Counted from the stretch's first letter, positions 19,952 to 30,636 are shown. The stretch is DNA of 31,208 nt from Zygnema cylindricum (GCA_037447655.1 JBBHKE010001408.1:58958-90165), one strand, 5' to 3'. Numbers and translations are program-made. The notes: a model not told the origin generated them from the letters alone.

Positions 19952-20459
19952 ATTACCTGCAACTTCACGAAACTCCATGAGATTCTGTCATTCTACACAA
20001 CTTTTCCACAAACTCCCAGAGAAACCTCGCACGCAATTTATGCAACTCCACATAACTCGTCCTTATCCCTGGTGTCATCATTGGTTTTGAACCCACCTCG
20101 TGATCGCCACCAATGTCTTAACCACCGAATGTTGCTATTGTCACAGGGCGATGTTTTATCACCTATTTATGCGATTAAACTACGAATAAAATCAAAAAGC
20201 CCATCAATGAAGCAAAAAGCGAAAAATTGCTCGTTGTCTTCCGTGGGACCTCCGTTTTCGTTTTAGTTTTCGTTTAATTTTTAATTTTATTTTTAGGTTT
20301 AGTTTAAGGTAAAGTTTTAGGTTTAGTTGAAAATTAAGTTTTAATTTTAGTTTTAGTTTTAGTTGTCGTTCAGCTTTAGTTTTAGATTTAGTTTCTCCTC
20401 CTTGGCAATAGCAAGTTTGTGCAGAGAAAGCCTCTAACCCTAGTCCTTAAATCTCCCCC
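19952..20459. other. Unassigned sequence with a TTTTAG-rich tract
   Basis: 20255-20400 is built largely of variants of ttttag and tttaggt in one orientation. It is a degenerate simple repeat. The rest shows no gene. Confidence 0.6.
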
Positions 20460-20547
20460 TCACGACCGAAACTTGGTCGGATGGTCACGTGACCGTGCAG
20501 TGACGTGTCCGTACATTTGGGTGGCCGTACATATCGCCACCATACTG

Positions 20548-20700
20548 TAAAATATAAAAACAAAAAAAAACGAAAAGAAAAAACAAACGAAAAAAAAAAA
20601 AACACAAAAAAAAAAAAAAAAAAAAAACGAAAAAAAAAAACAAACGAAAAAAAAAAAAACACAAAAAAAAAGAAAAAAAAAACGAAAAAACGAATCGAAA
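20548..20700. repeat. A-rich low-complexity tract
   Basis: Long A runs are interrupted by acg and cac. A block of about 50-60 bases containing caaacg and acacaaa is repeated twice. Phe-rich ORFs on the minus strand are by-products of this tract. Confidence 0.9.
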
Positions 20701-20807
20701 CGTGAGGGTACGTGATGGTACGTAAATAGTACCGTACACATGTACGACCGAAGGAAAGCATCACTACAGCGCGCGAAGAGGCTACAGTACACCGTGTATT
20801 GCTATTA

Positions 20808-21755
20808 GGGTACTTTCGCGCGTAACCGAAACTTTAGTATTGTAACTTTGTTTTTAGCGATGATTTTGCGTACTACTTTCAGAGCATTCATAAGTAAATA
20901 AATGAAATCCTTACTTTAGATTGTGACGGATGTAAACGTGGGTGTAAGTTGTGACGGTTGTAGACTACTACAAAACTCGCGACAATTGATGACGTTTACA
21001 AAATAGCGACAGTTGTAGACGTCTACCTACAAGTGACATTGTAGATGTTTAGGGTTTGTGACATTTTGACGTCACGCTCAAATTATGATAGCTTCGACGT
21101 CAAAAATTCTAAAACTTTTCGCAATGGTTTCCCGATTTTGTTTTTTACTCTTTTCTCACTCTATTTGCCATCAAAATACGCTCATATATAGTCAAAATAA
21201 TTTTTTTTCAAGTCATTTCATTTGATACCATTATTGACGTTTTTCATTGCGAGAATTGTGAGATAGACGCGATAGTGGGAGAGGGAGAGAGAGAGAGAGA
21301 GGCGCTTTCATGGACTTCGCTTTTTCGAAATGGCGTCCGTTGGTCGGGACCCCCTCCACGGCCCCTGTACGGAAAAAACACACGCAAAATGGTCACGCAC
21401 AGGCTGTAAACGTACAATGGTTTTTTTTTTGGTACTCCGCGAACAAAAAATGTCAAAAACTTCCGACACGTGCGACAGCATCTGCCTATTCGCTGATCTC
21501 ATGGAACTTTATTTAAAATCACCTCGCGAGGTGATTTTATATAAATTTTGAAGATGAGCTGGGAGGACGCGAAAGTGGGACAAACTGCATCGCGCTAAAC
21601 GACAAATTTCCGTACATATAACGTTTCAAGGTAACGCAACTTGTACGGTGTTAACTTCATTTTTTTGGTACGGCTGCAGATTTTCTCGCTTTTTTCTAAT
21701 TTGTGGAGGAAAAAGACAAAAAATAAATGTAACTTTAGCACATGCGAAAATACCC
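20808..21755. mobile_element. MITE E, Harbinger-like, 948 bp, nested in MITE F
   Basis: The ends GGGTACTTTCGCG and CGAAAATACCC are inverted repeats, flanked by TTA on both sides (20805-20807 and 21756-21758). The body is a diverged inverted relative of MITEs C and D, sharing gttgtagacgtctac, gccatcaaa and tttcatttgatacca words. No transposase. Confidence 0.85.
21514..21539. repeat. 26-bp perfect palindrome
   Basis: TAAAATCACCTCG is followed directly by its reverse complement, with no spacer. It lies in MITE E and could form a cruciform. Confidence 0.9.
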
Positions 21756-22131
21756 TTAGTGTTAATAATTTTTTCGCCACTTAAAACATCTTTTCTCCGT
21801 ACACATTTGTCCGATTTTCAATCTGAGGCCGCCAACCGCAAGCTGAGAATCCTACCTTTCAATCACAACCGTCAGATCCTAAATCCGACAAGTGTGCAAG
21901 GAGAAAAAATGTTTTAAGTGGAAAAAAAAACATTAACACTAATTACGATTCACGGTGGTACTGTACTTTGCCTTAGACGCAGAAGATGACAACGAGGGGA
22001 AAACGTGACAAAACTGCCGCGCACAGGTTACTTGGAGACCATTCTAAAGAAACGTTTCATGGCATTCATGCAAAATATTGCGAGATATTCATTCGAAAAA
22101 TTGCCAAAATGTGAGTATTCCAGCATAGTAA

Positions 22132-23040
22132 GGGCATGTCCCCATGTGTTCAAGTAAGGGTTTTTTTCCGTTGTTTTCACAGAAAATGGGACTTGCAACG
22201 AGAAAATATTACGCCGTACGAAAAATGGGCAAAACACAAGTACATTTTGCGTCATTTTGTAACTTGGAAAGTACGGCAATTTGGCGTTATTATCATCGCG
22301 ACCCACTTCCACCTCATCTTCACACTTGCACTGGAATCAAATCGCGACCTGATTTTAATCAAAATACTACCCTATTGACGAATAGAAAACTTGGAATATT
22401 GCACGAAGGAAAGTACACGCTATTTTTTTCACTGCTCGTCACGCGCATGCACATAAGAAAATGACAAACATGTACGGATAAAATTTTGCAGGGGTCTCGG
22501 ACCTCCATTTTTCTTCATGGGTCTTTTGCAAAATATTTCTTCGTCCTCGTCTCTCCCCCTCTTTCTCACTGACCACTCCTCTTTCTCTCATATTTACGAG
22601 ATGCAGCAATAATAGTATCAAATGAAAGATATATATTTTTTACTTTTTTTTAATATTTTTGGCCTAAGTTTGATGGCATATCGAATGATAAAAGATAAGA
22701 AAACGAAATCGGGAAGCCATGGCGGAAATTATACGTACTGATGACGTCACATGGTAGCATGACTTCGCTATGTCACAAAATCCTAAACATCTACAACGTC
22801 ACAAAAACCTCGACGTCTACAGCCGTCGCCGTTTTTAGGAAGTTTCGTAGTTTCGTACTCGTTCTACATTTCGTTTCGTAGACTGTCGCACATTTTGTAG
22901 ACGTCTACAATTGTCACATATTCGAAGTAATGAACGCACAAGTAACGATTGACATAGGCACACTTTGAAAAGTACACCGTAAAATCGGCGCTAAAATCCA
23001 AAGCAACGTTTCAAAGTTTCTGTTACGTGGGGACACGCCA
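22132..23040. mobile_element. MITE D, Harbinger-like, 909 bp
   Basis: Flanked by TAA (22129-22131 and 23041-23043). The left end GGGCATGTCCCCATGTG and the right end ACGTGGGGACACGCCA are inverted repeats with few mismatches. It is a near-full-length relative of MITE C, contains a gtagacgtctac palindrome, and has no ORF of transposase size. Confidence 0.87.
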
Positions 23041-23470
23041 TAAGGAAGGTTGGAAAAATTCACCGAAGTCTTAAGATACGCTCTTACAGCATTCAGGGAG
23101 AGTGCGGCCAATCAGAAAGAGTGTCCGTACTGATAGTACCGTACTATAGTACGCATAGTGACCGTATTCCACCGAATCAATAATCCGGTGGTGTTCACAC
23201 CAAAAAACCCGCAAAAGACAATCGTGCTGTTGTTCTGTTTTGGTACGTCATCGTGTTCCATAAACTGTACTATGTGTAACAATTGCCGTAGAATTTAAAA
23301 AATCGAACGGCTTGCGCGGCGCCTCACGTTCTGTAACGCTGTGTATTGTCATGGTGCGATTTCCACCGCCAGATCTCTCCGGATGCCCACAAAAAATGAC
23401 ACGTTTCCACTGGAAACCGTCGGAGGACAAACGCTTCCCATTCGTGACGTCCGCTGACCTCCTTGTGTAC
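23041..23470. repeat. Diverged dispersed repeat, copy 1
   Basis: It aligns in the same orientation with about 24832-25296. Shared landmarks are taaggaagg, aataatcc.g.ggtgt, acccgcaaaa, gcgcc/cgcctcacg, gatct.tccgga and ggaggacaaacgct, then tgacgtccgctgacctcc. Identity is moderate. MITE D sits at its left edge. Element class unknown. Confidence 0.75.
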
Positions 23471-23785
23471 GGTCAGCGATGACCGTTATTGACGTGGACA
23501 TTCTTCGAAATCGGGGATCAACCGCTACAGCCCGATCTAACCGTATCTGAGCATGCATAGCCCCGTGTTCATCTTGGGTGAGGAGTACACAAGAATCCTT
23601 GTGGGGAAGTCCGTTGACGTTTACGTATGGAAATACAGGTACAGTGCTTACATGTAACTTTAAAATTTAAATCTAGAACATGTTGAAGCTAACACATGGA
23701 AATTTCAAATTTGACTGTTCTCCAAGAAAAAACGGTCGTACAGTGATGTGTCCGTACGGTAGGATGTCCTTAGTTCCTTACACTA

Positions 23786-24350
23786 CACCGCCAATCGTTA
23801 TTAGCGTTGTGTACGCTAATTCCGTCCCGCTTTTTTTTTTATTATTTTCCATTAGCATAGTTCATTCTATTTTTTCTTTACACTATTTAGAGTTAATTTT
23901 TTAGTACCGTACAAAATGGAAGTACACCATCAGTCAATTGTCAATTAGTGTGGTGTACGGACAGTGTCAGACCGTACAAAATTGTACCTTTTTAAGTGAA
24001 AAAATATAATTAATGAGTTTTAGTAGCCGCGGACCCATGAGAATGTGCGCTCTAAAAAGGGGGTCTAATCGGGTTGTCAAATATCACGTTCGCACATATT
24101 CATCCAGCAACCACGTTTCCACAGGTGAATGCACGATTTGTGTACGATTTGTCAGATTTTGTACGAATACCTATATAAGCGTAAGCATGTTTGCGACCGA
24201 CATTTATTTTTTTCAAAGACCCAAATTAGAATTATTAAACAATTAGAATGTATGTTTTTTTTCAAAGTTTTCAAATTCTTAATTAGCGTAAACCACGGTA
24301 ATTTTTCATGTACGCTAAAGAAACTACTACGCTAATAACAATTGGCAGTG
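23786..24350. mobile_element. MITE H, Tc1/mariner-like, 565 bp
   Basis: TA flanks lie at 23784-23785 and 24351-24352. The ends CACCGCCAATCGTTATTAGC and the inverted CACTGCCAATTGTTATTAGC differ at two positions. The interior around 23949-24010 matches MITE B (gtacgga.agtgtcagaccgt). Confidence 0.87.
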
Positions 24351-24352
24351 TA

Positions 24353-24831
24353 GCATGACCGTACTTTTACGTCTCAGTCATAGATCAAAAGTAGGTGAAA
24401 GCACACCCATACGATATGCCTATTGCACACAAAAAATACAATACACCTTTAAGACCCATATTGTATTGGCCGCAAAATGAAATAAAATAGTAACAGGGTT
24501 GAGTTGCATATGGATCGATAGAGAATTAAACGTCATGTCTAAATTTGAAAAACAAATCGGACAAAAAAATCTTATTCTGTGAGTATTGAGCGACTTTTTA
24601 TTTAAACCGTCAGATTTGGACGGACGGACGGTCTCTGATCAAAGTAGCGATTTAAGAAGATCACATGAAAAGCCCATAACACAAATTACGATAAAGGCGC
24701 CGACAAAAGGCCTACAATAGAAACGCCTACTTTTGAACTATGGTCTCAGTGCAGAAACGTGAGGGTACGTAAATATATCTGTACACATGTACAACCGTAC
24801 CAAAACATGACCACTCCACGAAGAGGCTGTA
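24353..24831. other. Unassigned sequence
   Basis: No gene was recognised. 24755-24831 (cgtgagggtacgtaaata...gaagaggctgtag) resembles 20700-20787, so the dispersed repeat may extend leftward. Confidence 0.5.
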
Positions 24832-25296
24832 GTAAAGGAAGGCTAGAAATAATACTGTGTCCCAAAAATCTGAAATAGAAAGACATGCTCTCACAACGTT
24901 TTAAGGGAACAATCCGATCAATTAGAAAACGTGGCGATACTGACATACCGTACGGAAATACCGAGAAATAACGGGTATTTTTCCTACAAAATAATCCAGC
25001 GGTGTCCACACTAAAAATAACCCGCAAAAAGTCAATTCCCCTAAATTTTGTTCCGTATCCGACACGGTTTGCCACGTTCAATGGTCCTTAATTCTTGCTG
25101 TTTATATTTTGCGCCGTCGGATTCGTATAATCGAGCGGCCGGAGCGACGCCTCACGATATCTAACACTACGTATTATCGTGATCCTATAACGGCCGCCCG
25201 ATCTTTCCGGATTTCCCCGTATGTCGAAACGTGTCCGTCGGAAACGATCGGAGGACAAACGCTCCCGATTCATGACGTCCGCTGACCTCCTCGTGT
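24832..25296. repeat. Diverged dispersed repeat, copy 2
   Basis: This is the partner of 23041-23470. It is uninterrupted at taaaggaagg, the place where copy 1 has MITE D, and ends near gcgctgacctcc-type sequence at about 25290. Confidence 0.75.
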
Positions 25297-25325
25297 AAGA
25301 TTAGATTCAAGTTTAAAAAATAAAT

Positions 25326-25333
25326 ATTATGGC
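25326..25333. repeat. Left 8-bp target duplication of the hAT-like element
   Basis: ATTATGGC precedes TAGTGTTG and is repeated exactly at 30629-30636. Confidence 0.88.
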
Positions 25334-25767
25334 TAGTGTTGTATCGGTAGTTTTATATAGCGATAATTTCATATCTCGATGTAAAACGTATATCGATCGA
25401 GGAAAGCTCGATATATCGTACCGGGACCAACATTAATTATCGCGATATATATCGCGATATATTTTATTTTATAAAATAAAATTTTATTTAATATGTTGTT
25501 TTAGCGATAACAACAATTTTTCTGAAACGCGACATACGACGTGATTTTCGTTCCGTGGCTTAAAAGGTAACGCCGCAAAATATAACCGACGAAAAAGTAC
25601 TAACACTGTTATACTAATTCATATAGTTACTTATTTAGTACGTACTACTGTACAAAACTTCACATATGAAAACTTGAAACCCACACTAATTCAGTCAAAG
25701 TATGATATGAAAAAAAAATTGCATGTTCGTTTCAGGCATGAATTTTTATTATAAAATTTATTTATAA

Positions 25768-26015
25768 ATTTTTGAAGTGTACTAAATGAGAATTCTTATT
25801 ATTATTTTTACTCAAGCTTTTATGATGTGTATAAAATGTGATATTTTATTTTTATTTTTATTAATCATTTTATAAAGTGTACAAAATGTGAGTTTTAATT
25901 ATAATTTTTATTTATTATTTTTTAAAGTGTATAAAATGTGAACTTTGATTCTTATTATTATTAATTATTATTTGAAGTGTACAAATTGTAAAATCTTATT
26001 CTTATGTTTATTAAT
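25768..26015. repeat. Minisatellite, 50-bp period, about five copies
   Basis: The gtgta(c/t)(a/t)aaa(t)gtga core starts with gtgt at 25777, 25827, 25877, 25927 and 25977, exactly 50 bases apart. The filling is A/T-rich. It lies inside the hAT-like element. Confidence 0.9.
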
Positions 26016-26019
26016 TGAA

Positions 26020-26112
26020 GTAGCAGTAGCTAGAACTACCTACTACAGTACAGCCAGCAGCTAGTACTACTAGCAGCAGCAATAGCTAGTAGTAGCATAT
26101 GCAGTAGCACTA
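26020..26112. repeat. CAG/TAG-rich simple repeat
   Basis: Variants of agcagtagctagtactac continue up to the LTR element insertion point. Confidence 0.7.
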
Positions 26113-27291
26113 TGTTGAAATATATGTTTTTTCTAAGTCTAAATAAAGGGAAAAATAATAAAGAGGAAGTCAGCAAAGGCAGCCTGCGTCTCGCTCCACT
26201 ATCCAAACCCCCACACTTGTCGCAGTCATTGAAGGTTGAGAGACAATTAGAGCCATGGCTGCCCATGCTGCCAAGAGAGAGAGACATGCTGTAGGTTTTG
26301 GTAGGTCTACCAAAATAGTCTTGACGGACGTAGGATTTGAACCTAGTACCTGCCGTTCGTGAAGAATCAGGTAGCCGGTAGGTTTATCCTGTAGTCTAGG
26401 ACATATCCTAGAATATGTAGTGTACGATAAATATATAAACATAAATTCTTAGACTAATTCATTTAACGGAATAGTAAGACATAGAAACAATTTGTATTGT
26501 ACGGACTACGGGTTATCTCGAAACGGATATCGCGCATTTGTTTCAAATGTGAAACAAATATCGCGCAATTATTTAGACGGCCAATATCAAATGTCGGTCT
26601 TAATCGAATGGCCGTGGTGCGAGCCAAGATTCCGGAGTGGACGACTTGGCGTTTTCGAGCACCGCCACTCAAAATGACACGTGGCAGGATCCGAGAGAAT
26701 TGCGTGATTTCCGAAACGCAAGATGATAATTTTGGATGTGACAAATGTCACATCATGGCGATGTCGTACATTGACCGTACAGAAAGTACGACGGTGCCTG
26801 TACTTTCTTATACGGTACAGTCTTACGATTGGACCGTACCTCACTACTAGGGAGCTTGGAGAGGGGTTTTAGGACTTAGAATAATTTTGCCAGGTAGACG
26901 CCTCTCTCCCAGAGAGCATCTATATATATAGGCAAACTTTGCCATTTGATTACAAGTCATTCGAGTCACCAAATTTAGTGATTCTTTTTGTTGCGGACTC
27001 AAGGGAGTCCATGCTACACAGGGGTGTAGTCAGTCAGAGTTTTTTCTTGCCAGGGTGGCTGCATTTCTAAGGGAAAGTCAAAGTGGGTGAATGTGTCCAA
27101 AACTCATATTCAAACTTTGCATTCTGTGGTGGAACTGAACACACAGAAAGTCTTATTTCACAGGGTTCAAGCCATTATGGGAATCTGATTGCCAAGGGAT
27201 CAATCATTTGGGTTTAAAATCAGCTTGAAGTCGGCACAAACTAGATAAGATTCTTGAGAGCTGCATACTCTGAGGACCAATGGAGGTCTCA
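26113..27291 (+). repeat. 5' LTR of the gag-only element
   Basis: It begins TGTTGAAAT and ends GGAGGTCTCA, about 1179 bp; an alternative end is the CA at 27298-27299. It differs from the 3' LTR by scattered substitutions and one indel of about 48 bp around 26545-26595. A tatatatata run at 26921-26930 is a plausible TATA box. Confidence 0.8.
26921..26930 (+). promoter_or_regulatory. Candidate TATA box of the LTR promoter
   Basis: tatatatata lies in both LTRs at the same place (second copy near 29947-29955). Position about 370 bp before the LTR end is compatible with an LTR promoter. No experimental sign can be seen in sequence. Confidence 0.4.
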
Positions 27292-27299
27292 TTGATTCA

Positions 27300-27310
27300 A
27301 GTTATAGGCC
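27300..27310 (+). other. Probable primer binding site, initiator tRNA-Met anticodon type
   Basis: AGTTATAGGCC lies just after the LTR end and matches GGTTATGGGCC, the complement of the initiator tRNA-Met anticodon region, at 9 of 11 bases. It matches the first LTR family in kind but is weaker. Confidence 0.5.
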
Positions 27311-27327
27311 AACCATCTAGGGTGCCT

Positions 27328-29220
27328 ATGATTGATGGAACATACTTCACTTAATGGGAATTTACGATGGAGGGATTGCTTTTCGAAATGCACTTACGGG
27401 GAATTGTTTCGGGACAAGTGAGGTATCCGCCACCGGGCCTTGGTGGAGCTCACTACGGAGATTCATCTGGGGCTTCCCAAAAAACCAACCGGATTTCAGA
27501 TGCAACGGAAGGTGAAGGGGAAATCATAGCCATGGAAGGGGGAAAAAGGGATAAAGGAAAAGGAACACCTATGATGAGGGGAGCTAGGCTCTCGGCTACG
27601 TTTCCACTTGTAGGGGCTATAACTAGAACTGAAAAAACTAACAGTAGAATTTGTGAGTATAAAAACACTATAGCAAAACATCTCATACTTAGAAATGTGT
27701 CTAAGTTCATAACTATCACTCTTTTAAATTTAACGAAGACTTCAAAAATCTGGGAAACACTAAGACAGATTTATAAGAGTGAGACTTTACAGGGGCAACA
27801 GTTAGTAAAACAGGAAATAGGGGCCTATGTTTATAAAGGGGGTAGCATGATAGAGATTTGCAATGATATTGCTGCGTAATATGTTGAGCTTGCTAGTGCG
27901 GGATATGTAGAATCTGAGGAGAGAAAGATTAACACACTAATCATGAAACTCGAAGATGAGTACGAAAACATCATTAACGGTATGCACGAAATAGATGGCT
28001 CCTCATGGACTTGGAGCATTACCATGGGGATAATTCTTGTGAGGGAAAGCACTTTGGAGCTTCGTAGGGGAAGTAACAGGGTGAATGCACTAATAGCTGG
28101 TGGTGACTGTGGAAGCGTGATGAGAGGAACGGCGGTGACGAGCGGAAGCGTGATGATAGGAAGAAAGACAAAGGTAAACCTTATCGGAATTTTGGTGGAA
28201 AGAGAGGGAGAGGAAAAGAAAGGGGAGCTTTGAAAAGGGGTTTGCTTCTTTTGTGGGGAGCCGGGTCACTATATGGCGGAGTGTCCAAGTTTAGAAGAAA
28301 TTAGAAGTTGTAATGTTGATAAGGAGGAACAAGGGGAAGAGGAGAACGAGGATGAAGATTTTTTGGAGCTTCTCCGCATCGGTAACATAGGGATGAAAGA
28401 AAAGCACACAGAAATTCCACGAAAGCAACAGTGTGCTTTTGGAGGTATAAGGGAATTAAAGAGAGAGGAGAAACTTGAGGAAGTTCAAATTATTCAGGAT
28501 AGTTTCATAGATATTTTGGAAACAGAAAACTGGTTGGAAAGGGAGACTTCAACGGATTCCGAGGAAAGGGGAGAAGTAAATCTAAAGGGGGCTCTAAAAG
28601 ATACGGGAGAAGAGGAATATTTGATTAAAAGTTTAGGGGAGGAGAAGTATATTTTGGGAAAAAAAATAGAAAGTGATAGTGGAAAGAACTCCGTGGGAGA
28701 GAGTGAGGAAAGTTCAGAAAATGGGGTAATTATCATGGATAAAAATATGAGTTCGGAAGATGTAGATTTTATGAGGAACTTAGTGGGGACTCTTGATTTG
28801 AGGATAAACTTGACGGGTAATAGTTTTGACATCACTAATGGGAGTGATGCCATCTATGAAGGTGTGCCTGTAAAAGGGTTAGCATCTGGGTGTGTGTTGC
28901 AGATTGGAGATGGGGCTGACTATTTGAATTGCAAGAGGAAAATTGGATTTTGTGTGGATGTAAAAGAGATGAGGTGGATAAAATCTTTGTTCGGATTTAT
29001 GAAAAGTGGGATGCTAAATAAAATGTGTGATCAACAAGATGCAATTTTTATTTCAGCTCATCTAATAGACCTATTTGAATATGAGGTTGTTTACTTAAAG
29101 TTTTATGCGAAGAAAAGAAAGAAGAAAAAGAAAAGAAAAATGAATTTGGTAGGAGTTAAAGAAAGTAGACTAGAAAATAAGGGGAGTGTTGAAATGTATG
29201 TATTTTCTAGGTCTATATAA
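27328..29220 (+). pseudogene. Gag-like polyprotein with CCHC zinc knuckle, three stops
   Basis: A single reading frame of about 630 codons is interrupted by TAA at 27352, TAA at 27877 and TGA at 28231, each one C-to-T change from a sense codon. Order: an N-terminal WEFTMEGLLFEMHLRG segment as in copia Gag. Next come an inserted Gly/Lys-rich stretch and helical Gag core (IWETLRQIYKSE, YVELASAGY, MKLEDEYENIINGM). A zinc knuckle CFFCGEPGHYMAEC (C-x2-C-x4-H-x4-C) lies at about 28243-28284. A long acidic tail of about 300 residues (EEEDEDFLELL...) ends in a KKRKKKKKRK run. The tail resembles no pol domain. The frame stops just inside the 3' LTR. Confidence 0.75.
29179..29186 (+). other. Polypurine tract
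   Basis: aaggggag directly precedes the TG of the 3' LTR, the expected place for plus-strand priming. Confidence 0.75.
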
Positions 29221-30316
29221 AAGGAAAACTAATAAAGAGGAAGTCACCAAAGGCAGCCTGCCTCCCGCTCCACTCTCCAAACCCCCACACTTGTCGCAGT
29301 CACTGAAGGTTTGAGAGACAGCTAGAGCCATGCTTGCCCATGCAGCGTAGAGAGAGACATGCTGTAGTTTTTGGTAGGTTTACCAAAACTCTCTTGACGG
29401 ACGTAGGATTTGAACTTAGTACCTACCGTTCGTCAAGAATCAGGTAGGTCGTAGGTTTATCATGTAGTCTAGGACCTATGCTAGAATATATAGGGTACGA
29501 TAAACATATAAACATAAATTCTTAGACTAATTCATTTAACGGAATAGTAAGACATATAAACAGTTTGTATTGTACGGACTACGGGTTATCTCAAAACAGA
29601 TATCGGGCATTTGTTTCAATCGGTCTTAATCGAATGACCGTGGTGCGAGCCAGGATTTCGGAGTGGACGACTTGGCGTTTTTGGGCACCGCCACTCCGAA
29701 TGACACGTGGCAGGACCCGGGAGGATTGCGGGATTCCCGAAACGAAAGATTAAAATTTCGGATATGACAAATGTCACATTATGGCGATGTTGTATATTGA
29801 CAGTACAGAAAGTACGACGTGCCTATACTTTCTTGTACGCTACAGTCTTACGATTGGACCTTACCTCAGTACTAGTGAGCTTAGAGAGGGGTTTTAGAAC
29901 TTAGAATAATTTTGCCAGGTAGACGCCTCTCTCGTAGAGAGCATCTGTATATATAGGCAAACTTTGCCATTTGATTACAACTCACTCGGTTGACCAAATT
30001 TAGTGATTCTTTTTGTTGCGGACTCAAGGGAGTCCATGCTACACAGGGGTGTAGTCGGTCAGAGTTTTTTCCTACCAGGGTGGCTGCATTTCTAAGGGAA
30101 AGCCAAAGTGTGTGAATGTGTCCAAAACTCATATTCAAACTTTGCATTCTGTGGTGGAACTGAACACACAGAAAGTCTTATTTCACAGGGTTCAAGCCAT
30201 TATGGGAATCTGATTGCCAAGGGTTCAATCATTTGGGTTTTAAATCAGCTTGAAGTCGGCACTAACTAGATAAGCTTATTGAGAGCTTTCTACTCTGAGG
30301 ACCAATGGAGGTTTCA
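29187..30316 (+). repeat. 3' LTR of the gag-only element
   Basis: It starts TGTTGAAAT and ends GGAGGTTTCA, 1130 bp, about 90% alike to the 5' LTR by eye. The sequence after it is not the expected duplication of cacta. Confidence 0.82.
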
Positions 30317-30628
30317 GAGTTAGTTTTAGCAGCTGCAGCCAATCAATTCTCAATTAATTAGGTTCTTAATTAATCCATTTACAGTTTCCTATTCGCAGTT
30401 TTCGTGAAAAAAATTAAAACATCCTCCACCACTTTGACAGCTGTCATTCTCTTATTCCGAGAATTGACTAGCAAGATTTTTTTTTTTTAAGAATCTTCGA
30501 TATATCGACGATACGATATATCGGCGATAATTTAAAATTTGATGTATCGAAGCGATATATCGATTATCGGGTACGTGAAATTCGATATATATCGAATATC
30601 GACAAATGCTCCTTGATACCCAACACTA

Positions 30629-30636
30629 ATTATGGC
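30629..30636. repeat. Right 8-bp target duplication of the hAT-like element
   Basis: ATTATGGC, identical to 25326-25333. Confidence 0.88.

Larger units (their letters stand above)
20790..21958. mobile_element. MITE F, TA-flanked, interrupted by MITE E
   Basis: It starts CACCGTGTATTGCTATTA after TA (20788-20789), is broken at 20807, and resumes at 21759 (gtgttaataatt...). It ends with the inverted match before TA at 21959-21960, with one extra G at the right end. Without the insert it is about 220 bp, the size of MITE G, and shares its interior words (ttaaaacatcttttctcc) as a long foldback. Confidence 0.85.
26113..30316 (+). mobile_element. Gag-only copia-type LTR element
   Basis: Two LTRs (26113-27291 and 29187-30316) enclose a primer site, one interrupted gag-like frame and a polypurine tract. 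The interior is only about 1.9 kb and lacks RT, integrase and protease. The structure fits gag-only non-autonomous retrotransposons. No 5-bp target duplication was found: the left flank is cacta, the right flank is gagtt. Confidence 0.85.
25334..30628. mobile_element. hAT-like DNA element containing an LTR element
   Basis: Ends are TAGTGTTG...CAACACTA, followed inwards by tatc on both sides, with exact 8-bp duplications outside. Both subterminal regions are rich in TATCGATA/CGATATATCG words (25360-25460 and 30490-30605). Without the inserted LTR element (26113-30316) it is about 1.1 kb with no transposase, so it is a non-autonomous hAT-type element. An 8-bp duplication is the family hallmark. 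Confidence 0.85.

Noticed and set aside
20255-20400. Telomere-like TTTTAG/TTTAGG words
   Set aside because: Units are irregular and mixed with other bases. It is a degenerate simple repeat, not a telomere array.
20447-20792. Phe-rich ORFs on the minus strand resembling membrane proteins
   Set aside because: They are translations of the A-rich tract on the other strand.
25768-26015. Evenly spaced repeats as a CRISPR array
   Set aside because: The window is eukaryotic, the repeats are imperfect and AT-rich, and there are no distinct spacers or cas genes.
28494-28853. 119-codon minus-strand ORF
   Set aside because: It is antisense to the acidic tail of the gag frame, and Ser/Leu-rich composition is expected for the complement of Glu/Lys-rich codons.
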